A stretch of 64,000 nucleotides of DNA from Isoetes taiwanensis (GCA_021234155.1 JAJEKV010000057.1:3689821-3753820); one strand, 5' to 3'. Shown: positions 33,633 to 48,003, numbered from the stretch's first letter. Notes: generated by a model from the letters alone, not told the origin. Program-made: numbers and translations.

Positions 33633-35077
33633 ATGGCCGGAATTGGCAATGAAGGTTCAAAGCTCAATCTTTTGCTTCTGTGTTTCCCAACACAGGGCCA
33701 TCTAGCTCCCATGATCTCCCTTGCTCGAAAATTGCTCAGCCATGGATTTTCAATTACATTAGCCGTAAATCAATCCTTCAAGGATCGCCTGCTCCAATCA
33801 TACGGCACTTCTTTTCAAATTGAAGGCTATGCCGATCCATTTCATGGGCCAGTTTCTGACCCCCAAGTTCTCGCTTTTATCAAATCCGATAAAAAATCCT
33901 TGCGCATTTCAGTGTCGGAACTGTTGCATCGCCTTTTTGAAACCAGCAATCGACCATGTTGCATAGTTTTTGACCCATTTTTAGATTTTGCGCCAGATTT
34001 GGCTCTTGATTTGGGCGTTTACTCTGCCGCATTTTGGACTGCCTCTCCGGCGTCCTTGGCTTTGCACGATTATCTTCTTCGCCTAATTGACGAAGGATCT
34101 CTTCCTGTTAAAACCCAAGGTAAAATGCTGCTTCTACTTGGCGAATTGTCTCTTAAAATTTGTGGGTTATTCAGATATTTGTGTTTGCAGATGATGCGGA
34201 TAAGGAAATCACTTGGATGCCGGGATTTCCCCCTATCAAAATCTCGGATTTTCCAGCGGATTTTCAAACTGGGGAACGAGATGGGCCAACGATTTCTTCT
34301 GCCGCGCAGAGAGTTTCACAGGCTAAAAAGGCAGATTGGCTTCTGTTTAATTCCTTTGAAGAATTAGACAGAGATATAGTGTCCTATTTTCCAAAGGGCC
34401 TAGCAATAGGGCCCTTAATTTCGACCTCCGATCAAGCGGTTCAGCCCTTTTGGAAAGAGGACAAATCATGCATAAAATGGTTGGATTCGAAACCCCCTTC
34501 TTCTGTGATTTACGTTTCCTTCGGCAGTGCTGCGGTATTATCTGTGGAGCAGCTGCAAGAGCTTGCAAAAGGATTAGAAGAGAGCGGCTGCTCATTTTTG
34601 CTAGTTGTGAGGCAAAATTTAGCAGAGAAAACAGAGGAATTTATGTCGGATTTTTGTGCTCGAAACAAAGATAATGGATTAGTTATTTCATGGGCGCCAC
34701 AGTTTGAAGTGCTAAATCATCCCTCTGTGGCTGGATTTCTGACACATTGTGGTTGGAATTCAACCTTGGAGAGTTTGTACAGCGGAGTTCCTATGCTTGG
34801 ATGGCCTTTTATTGCAGAACAGGGGATGAACTGTTTCTTCATATCAGATGTTTGGAAGGTTGGGTTTAGAATTACAAGGAGCAGAGACCAGGACCTGGTC
34901 AAAAAAGATGAAGTGACAAATTTGATTGGGAAGTTGATGAAAGAAGAACAGGGGTTGCAAGTGAGGCAGAATGCCAGCAGGTTTAAGATTGAAGCAAGGA
35001 AAGCATACTCGGACTCCGGATCTTCTTGCAAGAATTTGGAAACGTTTGTTGGTGATCTCAAAACAAAAGTACTATAA
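33633..35077 (+). CDS. Family-1 UDP-glycosyltransferase, copy B
   Basis: Exons 33633-34119 and 34191-35077 with a 71-bp GT-AG intron give 457 residues, the same length as copy A, and about 95% protein identity by eye. The Met of MAGIGNEGSKLN is the start, which puts the catalytic His at residue 23 (PTQGH). The PSPG box spans residues 330-373 exactly (44 residues, WAPQ to AEQ), ending in Gln as in glucosyltransferases. Differences are scattered, for example FAPDLALD for WAPDVALD and PSV for PAV in the PSPG box. The two copies point away from each other, about 9.8 kb apart. The shared 5' flank ends about 70 bp upstream of the start, so their promoters differ beyond that. Confidence 0.93.
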
Positions 35078-35089
35078 CTTATAGTGAGC

Positions 35090-37540
35090 TTGGTCTCAAT
35101 TTCCCCACGTCAGGGCTTGTGGATCACTCCTTCATTTTACCATTTATCCAATGCCAATAATATAAGCATATTATTGACTACCTATAGTCAACTAATAAAC
35201 CTGTGCCCGGCGTTCCCACGCATAGGGCGCACATTTATAAGGTAAGACTACTTCTATTGAATTAATGTGACTCTACAACATTCATGCCTCTCCATGTAAG
35301 AATATGCATCGTGATAGTGAAAATAAACCACTTTTTGCTTACAAATGAAAAAGGGTAAACACCTCAACAAATTACATAGTGGTTGTCCGTATGTATAATG
35401 AGTGATGCACATGGATGTTTAAATGCTTCCAATTTGACTATTTGAAGCAATGCAGTAATAATATGAAGCATAACCCCAAATCAATTGAAACCTGGGAAAG
35501 CAAAATGGGCATGGGTAAAGCAATCTCCCGCAATGGTGATCTTTTGGCTCCGCTCGCCTCCTAACCTGCGCTGCTTGCCTTCTAAACACGACCTTCTAGT
35601 TTCTGTCCTTTCAGCAACCAGCCATAAAGATCAATATTGAAGCAAGGCAAACCAGAGCAACATTGAATAGAATGCAAATTACAAACCAACACAGCTAAAA
35701 ACTTCTGCAAACCACCACGAAATACAACAGGATTTTGATGGATTTGAAAGCGTATCTCCAAAATATCTGTACAATAGAGTTGATACAAGGGGATCCAAGC
35801 TCAGCTATGGCGGAAATATGTGATAAGGAGCCCAAAAAAATATTGTTGTTTGCCTGTAGATCTCATAGCTTGTGTTTGGGTTATTCTCAGCACGACACCC
35901 CAGCCCAGGATCGATTCATAAAATTGCTTCATGGACGCTTTTGCACGAAACTTGCTCCACTAGCATATTTTTTGGGCATGTTTATGATTTTCTCTGCCAG
36001 AAGATAGGGTGATGGCTTCATTCCATAGAGCAGGCAAAGGTGAAGTTTTAGTTCCAAGTTTTTCACGATAGCTTGCATTAGATTTTGACTGGAGATCCTC
36101 GCATTCTTCTGCCATGGTCAGCTTTTTTTTCTTTCTTGCCCCAACTTTTCTACATTTGCAGGCAACAGATGCTTCTTGCATAATGAAGAAATCATGACCA
36201 ATTATGATATATGATGCAGATTCAGGCACAAGGGCTAGAGCAGGGGTTTGATGTTTGATGCTGTGGGTTCAACACTGAATAACTGGCTACGATTCTGAGA
36301 AGGAAGTAAATTAATCCTCACCTTAAATAATTCGAAGCTAATCTATGTTTATCAATGAAGTTGCAGCCTTAGAAGTAGCAGGCTTGCTAACCTTCTACAA
36401 GAAAGTTTAGATTCTAACTTGGAATATACAGTTATGATTTGTCAAAGAAGATCAGATTGATAGAATGTTACAAGAGAGACAATGTAACTTGGTTAACCTT
36501 GACCCAATAAGGGAAAATTTGCATGGGCTTTCACCACATCCATTGTAGGTCTGATATTTACATGTTTGAGGTAAAATCTTAGGCCTTAATTTTGCAATAA
36601 CAACATAGTTTGGTTTGTGATTGTGTTCAATCTTTCCAAGCGTTCTTAGGAATAGATGAATATGTAGAGGGCAATAACAGCTATTTCATGATTAAGCTTG
36701 ATTTCATTGTTCTGATTAAGCTTGATTGCATTGTTCTGATGCAGATCTTTCAAGTGGTGCAACAACTGGTATTTGCCCATGTTGGTTCCTTCAAAACTTA
36801 TTGCAGATTCAAACCATTCTGTATATATTGGCTTGATATTTATTTCTCTCCACAATTTGCTGCACATAAGGATGTTGTATTGATTGCCTTATTCCAATTA
36901 TCGAAAAAACAAAGTGCGAAACCACTCATCAAGGCACTTGATAATATTCCTTTCGCTAAGCTGATAAATCCTTTTGCTCGGTATTGAATGTGTGAATTGC
37001 AAATCTTCCACATCAATTTAAATAAAACTTCTGTTTAACTATGCTTTCTAATAGTCTACACATCCATCTACATTGTTGGTCCATGTTAAAAAGTGTCCTT
37101 TCTCCTTTCCATTTTAAAAACCAAATTCAATTAGTGCTTTTATTTGTGTAATAGCCATAAAATAAGTCCAACGTATCTAAGATGTAAAAATTACATTACA
37201 AACCACCATTAACAAATAAGTCCAACAAAGAAAATCTATAAAAATTACATTACAAACCACCACTAACAAATAAGTCCAACATTTGTAAGAACATAATCTA
37301 TAAAATTACATCGATGCAAACTAGAGGAATTGGATGGTTTTCCACAAAACAATTAGTCCAATAACACTTAGGCTCTGAATTTAATAATATATTCCAAGCA
37401 AAGTTACATCAAGATTACAAAGTTAGTTTACGTCTAGCTCTTCTCTTTCCAACTTATGCCCAGCAACGCTGGGCACCATTAATAGTTATATATAAAATCG
37501 ATCATTAACCAATAGATATAAATATAACCATTTGAAAAAA
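35090..37540. other. Intergenic, no gene recognised
   Basis: The first ~80 bp are shared with the flank of copy A. A 24-bp direct repeat (TGATTAAGCTTGATT core) lies at 36689-36736. Open stretches at 35960-36229 (minus) and 36740-36987 (plus) have fair composition but no recognisable domain. Confidence 0.35.
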
Positions 37541-37547
37541 ACAATTA

Positions 37548-38289
37548 TCATAGAAAACTAGAAGGTGATTCCTCATCCCTTATATCGTTTTCAATATCCT
37601 CCAACTCATCGCCGCCAAGTTCTAGATGCAGTAGATGTTGAGGCACACTTTCCTGTTCAACATTCTTGTCAATGGCATAATCTATAACAACATGATCTGA
37701 TGATTGTATTCGCAAAGGTAACACATCATCCTCAACTGGACCTTGATCATCTTCATATTGAGCACTCTGCATGTCACCCATATCATGTTGTGGAACGTCT
37801 ATCTCATCATCGGTTACTTCATTAGTCTCAAGTGTAGAAGGAGTCATCTGGTTCACTTCATGAAAAGAATCATCATGCAAAATTAATGGATCGATCATAC
37901 GACGAGATGTAGGAGTCACATGAACCACAATCCACCAATCACTATCTCTCTGGTTCTTATGAAAGAAGACCTGTTCAACTTGCCTTGGAAAAATAAAAGG
38001 CTCATCCATGTCTCTCAGGAAATAAGTGGAGTTCACCTCATAAAAACCTGAACGATGTTCCCTCATTGTGAAATTTCTTCCTCGATAAGATGCTTTGAAC
38101 CACTTTGCCTTCAAAACATTCACTTTGAAGGAACGAAAATTAACTTCAATAATGTCTGTTATTTGACCAACATAATTGAGATCACTGTCTATGGGTTGGT
38201 TGTCTCTGGTGGGCTTGACTCTTTTGCTCAAAACATGCTGCAATGCCACAATCATATGTAACCTTACCCTTGTCAATGCTCGCTGCCTC
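37548..38289 (-). pseudogene. CACTA (En/Spm) element fragment: DUF4216 protein end
   Basis: The minus strand is open for 242 codons and reads NYVGQITDIIEVNFRSFKVN, VLKAKWFKASYRGRN, FILF-like DEPFIFPRQVEQVFFHK and SDWWIVVHVTP. That is the DUF4216 domain of CACTA transposase-associated proteins, followed by an acidic tail ending at 37548. The N-terminal part is cut off by a LINE tail. No terminal CACTA repeats were found. Confidence 0.8.
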
Positions 38290-38496
38290 TAGTCCCCTTG
38301 AACAGATCCCGGTCCCTGATGGTGGAATTTGGTTGTGAATTTTGGAAACTTGTTGTAATTTGTCCTTGATGACAGCTCTGTTGTTCGATTTTTTCCTCAT
38401 TTTTTACTATATAGGCTCTGAGCCTTTATCCTATATGTTCTGATTTATGATTAATAAAATCCTTCCTTTTCCTCTCCAAAAAAAAAAAAAAAAAAA
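38290..38496 (+). mobile_element. 5'-truncated LINE 3' end with A tail
   Basis: A short non-coding stretch ends in TTAATAAAATCCTTCC and a run of 19 A (38478-38496). It interrupts the CACTA frame. The left boundary is inferred, and no target-site duplication could be read. Confidence 0.6.
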
Positions 38497-38583
38497 CTAA
38501 CAAAAAGCACACCAGAAGGCTTTAGCAAGGTAAGGCAGTTTCAATTAATCAAATAATATTATTGGCAGTATGACACGTGTAAG

Positions 38584-38690
38584 GAATAGAATAGAATAGA
38601 ATAGTTTTTTTAACGTCCACGGAGACCAATAGGTCATGGGACCCATACAATGGGCTAGTACAATCATTACTACTAATATAACAGCAATTA
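38584..38690 (-). mobile_element. RTE-like LINE 3' terminus with ATTCT tail
   Basis: The minus strand reads TGGGTCCCATGACC, GGTCTCCGTGGACGTTAAAA and then three ATTCT units, matching the 53.0-kb LINE end over about 45 bases. Only the 3' UTR is present. Confidence 0.65.
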
Positions 38691-38759
38691 ATATGCTTCA
38701 ACACAACATTTGATAAAAGCATAGGTGTTGAAGAGTTATTTAGATCATCCAAAGAATCT

Positions 38760-40875
38760 CATTGTAAACATGGGTATGGTGCAAAATATTTAGCTAAAAT
38801 ATTAGGAACCTACAAGAAAAAAATATGGAGGTCTTTTGGACAATCCCTAGGGATGGAGTTCGAGGTTTTAAAATATGCTTTGGTATCTTCAATTTGAACA
38901 GTAGATATCTTGCCTGAATAAGATGAGAAATGGTGAATTGTCATTTGGATTTGGACTAAAATGTAAGTCACTTAGATTGAAATGTTAATCCACCGAAAAT
39001 ATGATACATTAATAATTGATAAAGATAAGAATATATAAATGATTCTCCAAGTCCAAGACACGAAAAGGGGCCAAAAATATAATATTCCTACTCATGGCCA
39101 AAAAATTGGTACTCTCATATAATTATAGGGTCCACATCTTTGACAACTTGTAAAGATTGAGAATATAAGTCCAAGAATATACCTCTAAGGCATGAAAAGT
39201 GCACTAAGAAAAAGTGTTCTAATGCTTGAGTGAAGTCTACCCCTGTTAGGGTAGCTTCTGGTTCGAACCAGCTGGTTTTTATTTAAACTCATAGCATGGT
39301 CTTCAGTTGTATGAAGCAACTCTATATCCTCTTGGTCAATATTTACAATAAATGTTGCAGCATTTGCTTGAGTCTCTTGAAAGCCCACATCTTGACAGAC
39401 ATGATTGGGCAACATTACCCTTCCAGAAGCCCAGTCAGCTAAAGCATAAGCTATCAATAGAAGCTCCATAGATGACAGACGTGAGAGTTGCAAATGCCTT
39501 ATAATTGCTGGCTAAAGGATACAATGTGATGTCAGTTGGAAGAATTATTGTGTTGTGATGTAGCACATCAGAACAAAATTGCAAATGGCACCAACTATCA
39601 AATTTGCCCATTTGGTTGTGCTTGAAGATGTAGCATTCCTGCCACATGATCTTGAAATAATTAAAAGTCCACTCATATTCACCACGTTGTGTATATCCTC
39701 CATTTATTGCCCCTCAGAATACCAGCTCGGGGCCTAGCAACATCTTAAAAAAACCTGTAAAGCGTATTTCTATAACCACAATTATGTAACAGCAACCACA
39801 ATCATGTGGTAGATGCATTAAGACAACACAAGAACTTTGTAACTCAAGAAATGAGCACATCTAAACTGGTTATCAAAATGGACAGGCTAAGCCTGCAAGT
39901 GAGCAGCTCAATGGCAAAGTGGCTTCATGGAGCAACAGCAGCATTATGACAATGATGTGAAGCAACTATCTTCCATGGATGGATATACATTAAAAAACTA
40001 TTTCTCAAGCAAGAGTATCCATTGAAAAGCTTAAGGGAAGCTCTCAAAATAAGTTTAGGTACATATCTTTCAAATTTCAATTGTATATATGTTCTAATTC
40101 TACAACAGAGTACAAACATGGAGGTCACTCCAAGACGAAAGGTCTATTGTTCGAGTAATTACTCTAAATACCAAACACAGGGATATATATATTAAAGGGA
40201 GTGGCAAATAAGTTCATATCCTCCTTTTTTAAATCTCCAACAATTGAGACCACCATATTCACGATGTGTGTACCAGCTAGCAAATATTTGGACATAACTT
40301 GCAAATGCAAGATGCATTTGTCAAGAAAGAGTATCCATTGAAAAGCTTAGGGGAAACTCTAAAAATGTCTAGGCACACATCTTAACAGGGAGGTAGCACA
40401 TCAACATATAAAGTTTTTCACGACTAATCTGATCCAAACAGTGACTGTGACTTGTTTGTCTATTGTGCTTGGATCTTCTCCAAATTAGAAGTTTGGGCGA
40501 AGTGACTTGAGCTCTCTTGGTTGTGAAGATGGTTATGACCCTCAATGTTACACCGACAAGAGGAAAACAACTTTGGTCTTGCTGGCATAGGTTGAGATTG
40601 TTCTAATAAATTTATTGGAATTACCACTGTAGATGAATAAAATGGAGTACTGCCCAATAATTCTTGTACAACATGAGCACTCTCTCCGTTTTGCACCTGT
40701 AGTGAATAATATCATATTTTCAAGCAGCGTTGCAAACATCCTAATAGTTATTCTAGTAGGAAGAAAGGAAATGGATCCAAGACAAAACGCAACTAAATTG
40801 AAACACGCTCTCAACTGAAACCACCGCATGGCAGAAATGAAAGAAAAACACATTCTTTGTCTACAATCAGAAATC
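38760..40875. other. Intergenic, no gene recognised
   Basis: Short frames only. A stretch at 39185-39647 (minus) has somewhat protein-like composition in two frames but no domain I can name. The phrase GAGTATCCATTGAAAAGCTTA recurs at 40015 and 40330, marking a diverged duplication. Confidence 0.35.
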
Positions 40876-40879
40876 AAGC

Positions 40880-41400
40880 AACTAGCTGCACAATAAACTC
40901 CAAAAAACCTTGATTTCATTCATGCTACACCATTTTCGATGGCAAAAATCCCTCAATGGCTTGCCGGATGCAATTCTCGCTTGAAAAATGTAACGAGCCT
41001 CCTTACCCTGCCCCTGTTGGGCATATGCTGTGATCATAGAAGTCAAAGCAGCAATATCATGTTCTTGAATCCTAATAAACAAAGAATGCTTCTCCACATT
41101 TAGAATACATAGTCACAAGTGAAACTCCTACAACAACACAATTCTATCATTTGTACATGTGATATGCGCATGAATATACTTTCCCTTAGCAGGAAAATTT
41201 TAAGACCACAACATGCATCCAATACTGCAATAAAGGTAACCTTATTCGGCTCTGTTTTTTCCTCTTGTGCATCAGTTCAAAGCATTGAGGTTATTCTTAG
41301 CTCTTCCAGCATAAACTGCAATCATAGAAGTCCACGTAATAACAACTTATTCCTCATTCTTATCAAACAATTCCCTAGCATATTCTAGCTGCAACAACCA
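40880..41400 (-). pseudogene. PPR-protein remnant
   Basis: The minus strand gives LEYARELFDKNEE, VVITWTSMIAVYAG and, further on, ALTSMITAYAQQGQGKEARY. These are the hallmark helices of PLS-type pentatricopeptide repeats (organelle RNA-binding proteins). The pieces are in different frames with stops and separated by unrelated sequence, so this is a decayed fragment. Confidence 0.55.
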
Positions 41401-44090
41401 AGCACAACATGGTATTCTACACTTATTAGCCTCGGCCTAATTTGTGCAAACGTTTTCTTTTCTTTTCTTTGCCTCGTAGTAGGAGCCATGGCATGTCTGT
41501 GAACTCACATGAGCAATAAAAGCAACCTCTTATATTTTGTTCTGTTTCTGCGGTGTCGATAGAGTTATAAGAATAAGTAGCTACAGAAACATTCCACCAT
41601 AGGCCATGCATTCCATCTATAACCAATGGTCTGCTTAGTTCATAGAAAAGGATTATAGGAAATGGATTCCAAAACACATGCATATAGCCTGGAATATATA
41701 GCGGAAATTCAAAAATTCAGTTGTATTAATCGCAGTCAATGGAAATCGTAAAGCGCAACTTTAAAATGTCATTCTGCATTGAAAATGTTATTCTGCATGC
41801 TAACATGAGAGTCCGATAATCTATAATGCCAAACTCTAGTAAAAGAGTCGAAGGACTTTCACATGAACTAAAGAAACTAACCCCTTATTCTCTATACTGT
41901 ATACTCTGTCAGGAACACCACTATAAGGAAGCAATCCCTTACCCATTCACATTACAACAGTGCACTAAGTCATTGATGTCCTTTTATAGCATCAAGGCAT
42001 TTCTGTACCTGGATCAGCGAGAAAAACTCATGAACACTAAATGACTTGCTATACTGGTGAGCATCGCATACGTGGAGAACCATTCTTGTGTAGCTCCTTC
42101 TGATGTGCTAGATTCAGTTGCACTACCATTATGTTTGCCAGCTCATAATGGATTGATGGATATATGTGCATCTAATTTTGTTGATGTTTCAATCACCTGC
42201 AAATGAATTACATTAATTGTAACAGTGTCTCAATGGGCCACAGGTGTTCAACATAGTACCATGAATGAAAAAGAAGCTTACCGCAGGTGTGTTTCCAATC
42301 GTAGCTGTGAATGACACAAGCCTGTAAAAATGTCTCAACTTCCACATATCACAAACTAAGCATAGCTCTGATATTCCTACTTAATGGCGAAATGGATACT
42401 GTATATATTTGATCCAACTGTTCTCTTTACATTCTGCCCAAAGTGATCACGAGCTGTATACTCCATCTTTTATCATAATCACGATGCATAATAAAGCGAA
42501 CTATGCTAGTCCACTAAAACTTATCCCCTACAAAGCACCCGACTAAGAGAGACATGTATGGAACAATGCCATGTTGACGTGCCACAAAATCTTCAGTTAA
42601 AATGGCTTTCATGGCTTCCATAAGCGCAGACATAAACTCATCAACGATCTGCAGCAGAGCAGACTAGAAGATATAGTGCCTGAATCTCAGTATAAACTAC
42701 TTTAATCATGAAAGATATGGAAAGGAGAAAATACCGTCTGAGAGTCCGAGATGCTGCCCAAAATTGTTGATATTTTAGAAGCAATTGTTCCAAATCCGAC
42801 ACGTCTTGCAAACGTAATATTAAAGAATACATCAAACTTTTATATCACAAGTTCTTACATGATATGTTTCCAACCTGCGTCAAGAACAAAAATGTTAAGT
42901 ACAGCATTTACACCATTTTGCCTTCAAAAGTCACAACAAAGTACCTTGACTACCTTAATGTCTGACAAAGCTCCGCCATACCTGCATATTGGAATTGCTG
43001 GAAGTTGAAACCTATCAAATGGCATTGCAACTCATCCCTTCACCCTCAGACAGGGAAAAAAATGCCTCAAATTATGGCTGCTCCTGTCACGACAAGTTTC
43101 GGCAGCCCAGCAAAACTATGGCTCTTCAAATACGACTGGCCCACTTGTTTGTTAACAAATTAAGAACTCAGGCATGATTCAACCAAGGAAACACATGCAC
43201 GATCAAGCTACGGCGAGCAGAGCCTAGCATATTGCTATCAAAACTAAAACTTTCTGCCTGTCAAGGAGGCTGTTATACAAAGCCAGCCTTCATTATATGA
43301 TGCCCTCCATTGGGCCCAATAATCAGATAATCCCAGCAAGCTTGATGCCGTTTACAAAAGGAATGGAAGCATGGCATGGCCGTTGAACCAAAAACCCTGA
43401 GGTCGTGAGGACATAGGATAGGAAGATCGTGATGGAGGTAGCCTATGGGAACTAAGGCAAACAAAAGACTAAAAAAATTTCTGGTTGCTTTTGCCTTGGT
43501 CTCTGAAAGATCAGGTAAAATGTAAAATGGCCGAACGAATCTCCTTGCCATGTCAGATTCCGGAGCAAAAGCCAGCCAAAATGCCTTTCACAGCTCCATC
43601 TATGCCTCTTCAAAATCCGTCTGCCAACTTATTATGCCAACTAAAAAACTCCCGATTCAACAACTAAAATCCTAACCTTCATCGATATATATTCCTGTAG
43701 ATGAAAGCTGCTCTACCCAAAAGCAAGAGTTTGTCTACCGCTTGTCCACTCCGCAGAGGGTTTGGCTCTATCTGGAGCAGAGGGAAGCAAGGATAGATGG
43801 TTTTGTTACCTGAGGAAAAGTTTTGAATCCCTAAACAGGTCACAAAGACGGAGGGCACAAAATGAAATCAATAGAACAACCTCGACGCAAGAACGCAAGA
43901 ATAAGTTATTTCCTGACTCTTCCCATCTCCGTGCCTATTTGTGACCGAATTTCTAATTTCCCTTGCCTTAGATTTGTAAAAGCAGAGATCTGATGGTGCA
44001 AAATAAGCCACATCAAAGATTTTGATGAGATGGAAATTACACGTGGATAGGCTAAAATTTGAGGAAAGGCTGTAGGCCCGGTAGGGCTGG
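41401..44090. other. Intergenic, no gene recognised
   Basis: AT-rich, with only short frames and no tails or terminal repeats I could identify. Confidence 0.35.
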
Positions 44091-44094
44091 TGTG

Positions 44095-47000
44095 CTAAAA
44101 AAACAAATTATCCCAAGCATCTGAAGCAGAGACGTGAATTCCGACAGGGATACCAAGCAACTTTGTGGTATTGCCATGTACAAGAATCTTCCATGGATAG
44201 TCCAGAATACATGAAGGCATGGGACTGTCCAATGTCCACAAAGCGGTACACTTTTGCCAACCCACAAGAACTCCTGATGCTAAGGAGAATGTGTCTAACA
44301 ATAGCTTAGCATTATGAAGATTCTAAGCTTCGGAAATTAGGATAAAAAAGGTGTCATCAGCATATTGATTACATACCTCTTGAGAACCATCGTCCATTGG
44401 CAGACCTTGAATGATGCCATCCTGGGTAGCCACCAAGAAAAGTTGAGATAATACTTCTGCCACAATTGTGAAGAGCAAGGGTGCTAAGGGGCAACCTTGT
44501 CGAATTCCTCTACCCACTACAGAAATATCAGATGGCTCACCTTGAAAAACTACAATAGACCTTGTTGACATATGAAGCTTCATGACATTTCTTGTAAATG
44601 ATTCCTCGATTCTCCAGGAAGCCCCAATCAACACCATCATAAGCTTTAGCAAAATCAAGCTTAAGACACACCGCTCCATGACCCTGTAACCAGGCCCAAT
44701 AAATTCCCTCGTATCAGCAGCCACATTATTGAGAATACAACGACGAGGAAGAAAGCCAGATTGTGTTGACGAGGTAGAGTCGGCCAAAATGTCTCAAACT
44801 TTTTCTGCCAATGTCTTAGCAAAGATCTTATACACAGAGGAAAGCAATGTAATAGGTCGCTAGTCAAAAATAGTCTTGGTTTTCTTGCTCTTTGAATCAA
44901 GGAGATAGAATCAGTGTTCAGAATCTTGTCAAGGCACCTAAATCTCTGAAGTTCACAGAAGGCATCATATACATCATCCTCCAACACATCGTAATGCTTT
45001 TGAAAGAATTCAATAGGGAAGCCATCTAGACCAGGGCATTTGTCCCTTTCTAAGAGAGCCATAGCTCCTTTTAAATCCTTCTTTACAATATTGAACTAAG
45101 CAACCTCTTCTCTTTAGAAATAATGCGACGCACCTTAGTCAATACGGCTGATTGCATGTCCTCTTGACAGAGCAATGGCCATCGCACAAAGAATATAGAA
45201 GAGTGATGATGAAGATTCTGCTTAAGATGCACATGATCAGAGATAAGAGAGCCGCCCGACAACACCAAGAAATGTATAGAGGTGGCAAGTTTCCTTCTTC
45301 TTGCAGCGAAAAAAAAAGAATCGGGATCTATTTCCATCCTTGAACCATTACAACCCTGCCTTCACCTTGGCTTCAGTGGCTTTTACAGTTTCTATAGCCT
45401 TGATCTGAGATAGTAACTCATTTTTTCTAACTCCACTAGTAGGGCCACGAGTACGGAGTTGTTCTAATTCCTGGTACAATGCAGTCAAGAGTCCTCTAGC
45501 TTCAGCAGCTCTGACTCTCCCCCATTCTTTTACAAATGATTTCACTGCCGACAATGCTGCAACAATCCCAGACATGCCTCTACGACGTGAGAAGGCCTGA
45601 GACCACACTCGATTACAATCCATCTTGAACTCATCTTCCTCCAAGTACTTGCAATTAACCTTGAAGTAAGTTCGAGTAGGTCTACGACAATTAGCCACAT
45701 CATTGGATAAGAGTTGCGGATTATGATTAGACACGGAGCTATCCAGAAGATTCGAGCGATAAAAATCTACTAGCAAAGCAGTTGCACAACTATTAAAGTA
45801 TCCTCTGTCATGTCTTGCATAAGCTCTGCCAACTCCTGTCCAACCATTACGCCACGTGAAGGACTGATCACCATCAATCTCTAAAAACTGGCAATCGTGT
45901 AAAAGGCGTAAGCATTATTCCCGCTCGAACTCTTGCATCACTTTAGAACCTCGACCGCTTCTATCTCTTTCCAACTCGACCATGTTAAAGTCTCCAACCA
46001 GTAACCATGCAACATTCTGCCCAAGATGAAGAATTTTACTCCTCACAGTTGTCCATAAAGCACCACATTGGAGAGGTCTATTATGAGCATAGACATTTAT
46101 CAATTCCCATAATTCTTGGCCCCTATCTTTCTACTTGATTATTATCCACTGCCCAAACCTATCTGTTTGAGTAAAAGTGACATCCATAGAGGACTTTCAC
46201 GCATTAAGCAAACCAGTCTTAGATGCATCAGCAGCAGACAGTAAGACATTATAGTCATGTCCAAACATATTAGCTACTTTATATACATCACCTCGGCAAT
46301 ATTTATGCTCTTGAAGGCAACAAAAGGTAGTAGAAAACTTAGACAAGTAAAGAGATAACCTACTCCTTTTACTTGGGGAAGAAGCCACTCCCCTCACATT
46401 CCAGGACAAAAGGTTCATGTGCCCTAATTATTATGTTCCACCTCCATACCAATGGAGCCAGCATCAACCATGTCCATCTCGCAAGATTCTAAAGGGAGAT
46501 CAACCCATCTCGTCCTGGAAATTGGCCAGGGGGAGCCTCCTCTCTGTTCCACCCTTTCACTGTTTTGTTTTTCATTTGGTGAGGGAAAGCCTCCTCTGCT
46601 CTACCCCCATTATTTTGTTAGGTACCTGGCAAGGGAAAGCTTCCTCTCTACTCCACCCTTCCATGCAAAGTATCAGACTCATTTGTGACATTAGGGGCAT
46701 GTGACATTAGCAGCTCTTTTCCAATTCACATTTTGCCATCCCTCTTGGGCATTTTTCATGATGCTCCTGAACACTTTCTTGCCGCTCTTGCATCTCCTGG
46801 ATCTTCTGTAATTTGGCCCTAGCATTCTCATCAAAAGTGGGAGTATGCACAGTCTTCTGTGGGGTAGAGGTTCTAGCAACAGATGGAATAGCAATAACAG
46901 AGAGGTATCAGTAATTAGCAGAAGGGACAACAGAAGGTAAAGGGGACACAACAGATGTAGGAGGCACAGAGGAAGAAGGGACCATTGCAGGGCGATCTCT

Positions 47001-48003
47001 CTTAGCACAAAAATTTGCAAATAGAGCAAGTTGAGGAAATAAGTCAGCAAGATGAGGACCATTGAGCAATTGGAAGGAATACTTCAGAAAGATAGGGCCA
47101 CTTCTCACAACCACATAGTCAGGAAGACCACGACTAGAAGGAAGGGAGACATAAATTTTAGCTCCATCAATAATAGAATGAGCCAAATGAGTACCTAGAC
47201 CATTAGCAATGCTGATAAGAAACTCCTGCACCAAGAGACCAGGAGGAAGATTTGGAATAGAAAATCGACATGGCATCTTAAGAGCATGAGCCATACCAGT
47301 ACCAGGTGAGTAAGGCTGATACAAAATATAATCACTCCACATGTCACCAGTTGCTCGACAGTAGCAGCATCATAAAAAACAATCAAGAAGAGCTTACTAT
47401 CCAGCATCTTTAAAGTTTGATAAGGTGGTAGCCCTATTCTCCGAAGATGGCCAGTCAACTAATAACCAAGCTTTCTAGTATCCAAAAATGCTCCAGTATA
47501 TTGACCACCCACACTAAATGACATCAAATTACCAATACATTTTTTATGCAAATCATGATCAATCTTGACCACATTGTACCCAGACGCTTGAAGAGTATTC
47601 TTACACATTTCAGGCCTTCTTATTATATTGAATCATCACATCAATAGCTGTAGCAACACGAACTACAAAAGTAGTTGACGACAAGTCCTTCTTGATCCAC
47701 TCACTAAAATGCTCCTTGCTAGCACTTACTCCAAGAGTTGAAGACCTCTAAGGAAGTGCATGAGGCTGATCTTTATTGGAATTGGCACCAGGTGGTGGTG
47801 AGGCACCGTCCACGGAAGTATTAACGCCATTCAAAGCACTTTGTATTATTCGGTGCATTAGCACAGGGTGCCAGTGCAGGAAAATCACCTTCTTGAAAGA
47901 CACTCTTGCCAAGGGCCAGAGGGTTAACATGCAATGCCAAATTTGGCCCCTGCACCAGCATGGATACAGGAGATTTTGCAGGCAATTTGGAACTTGACGC
48001 CAT
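44095..48003 (-). mobile_element. LINE with ORF1 and ORF2, broken and lacking its 3' end
   Basis: On the minus strand ORF1 starts near 48003 (MASSSKLPAKSPVSML) and runs through several frames with a DUF4283-like core. ORF2 starts at 46418 (MNLLSWNVRGVASS), with LLVGDFNMVELERDRSGRG at 46.0 kb, the RT start PGLDGFPIEFFQKHY, GIRQGCPLAPLLFTIVAEVL, QYADDTFFIL at 44.3 kb and the thumb KLLGIPVGIHVSASDAW. There are numerous frameshifts and stops. It ends within the RT thumb, so zf-RVT and the A tail are missing. LINEs usually lose the 5' end, so a later deletion is likely. Confidence 0.85.
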
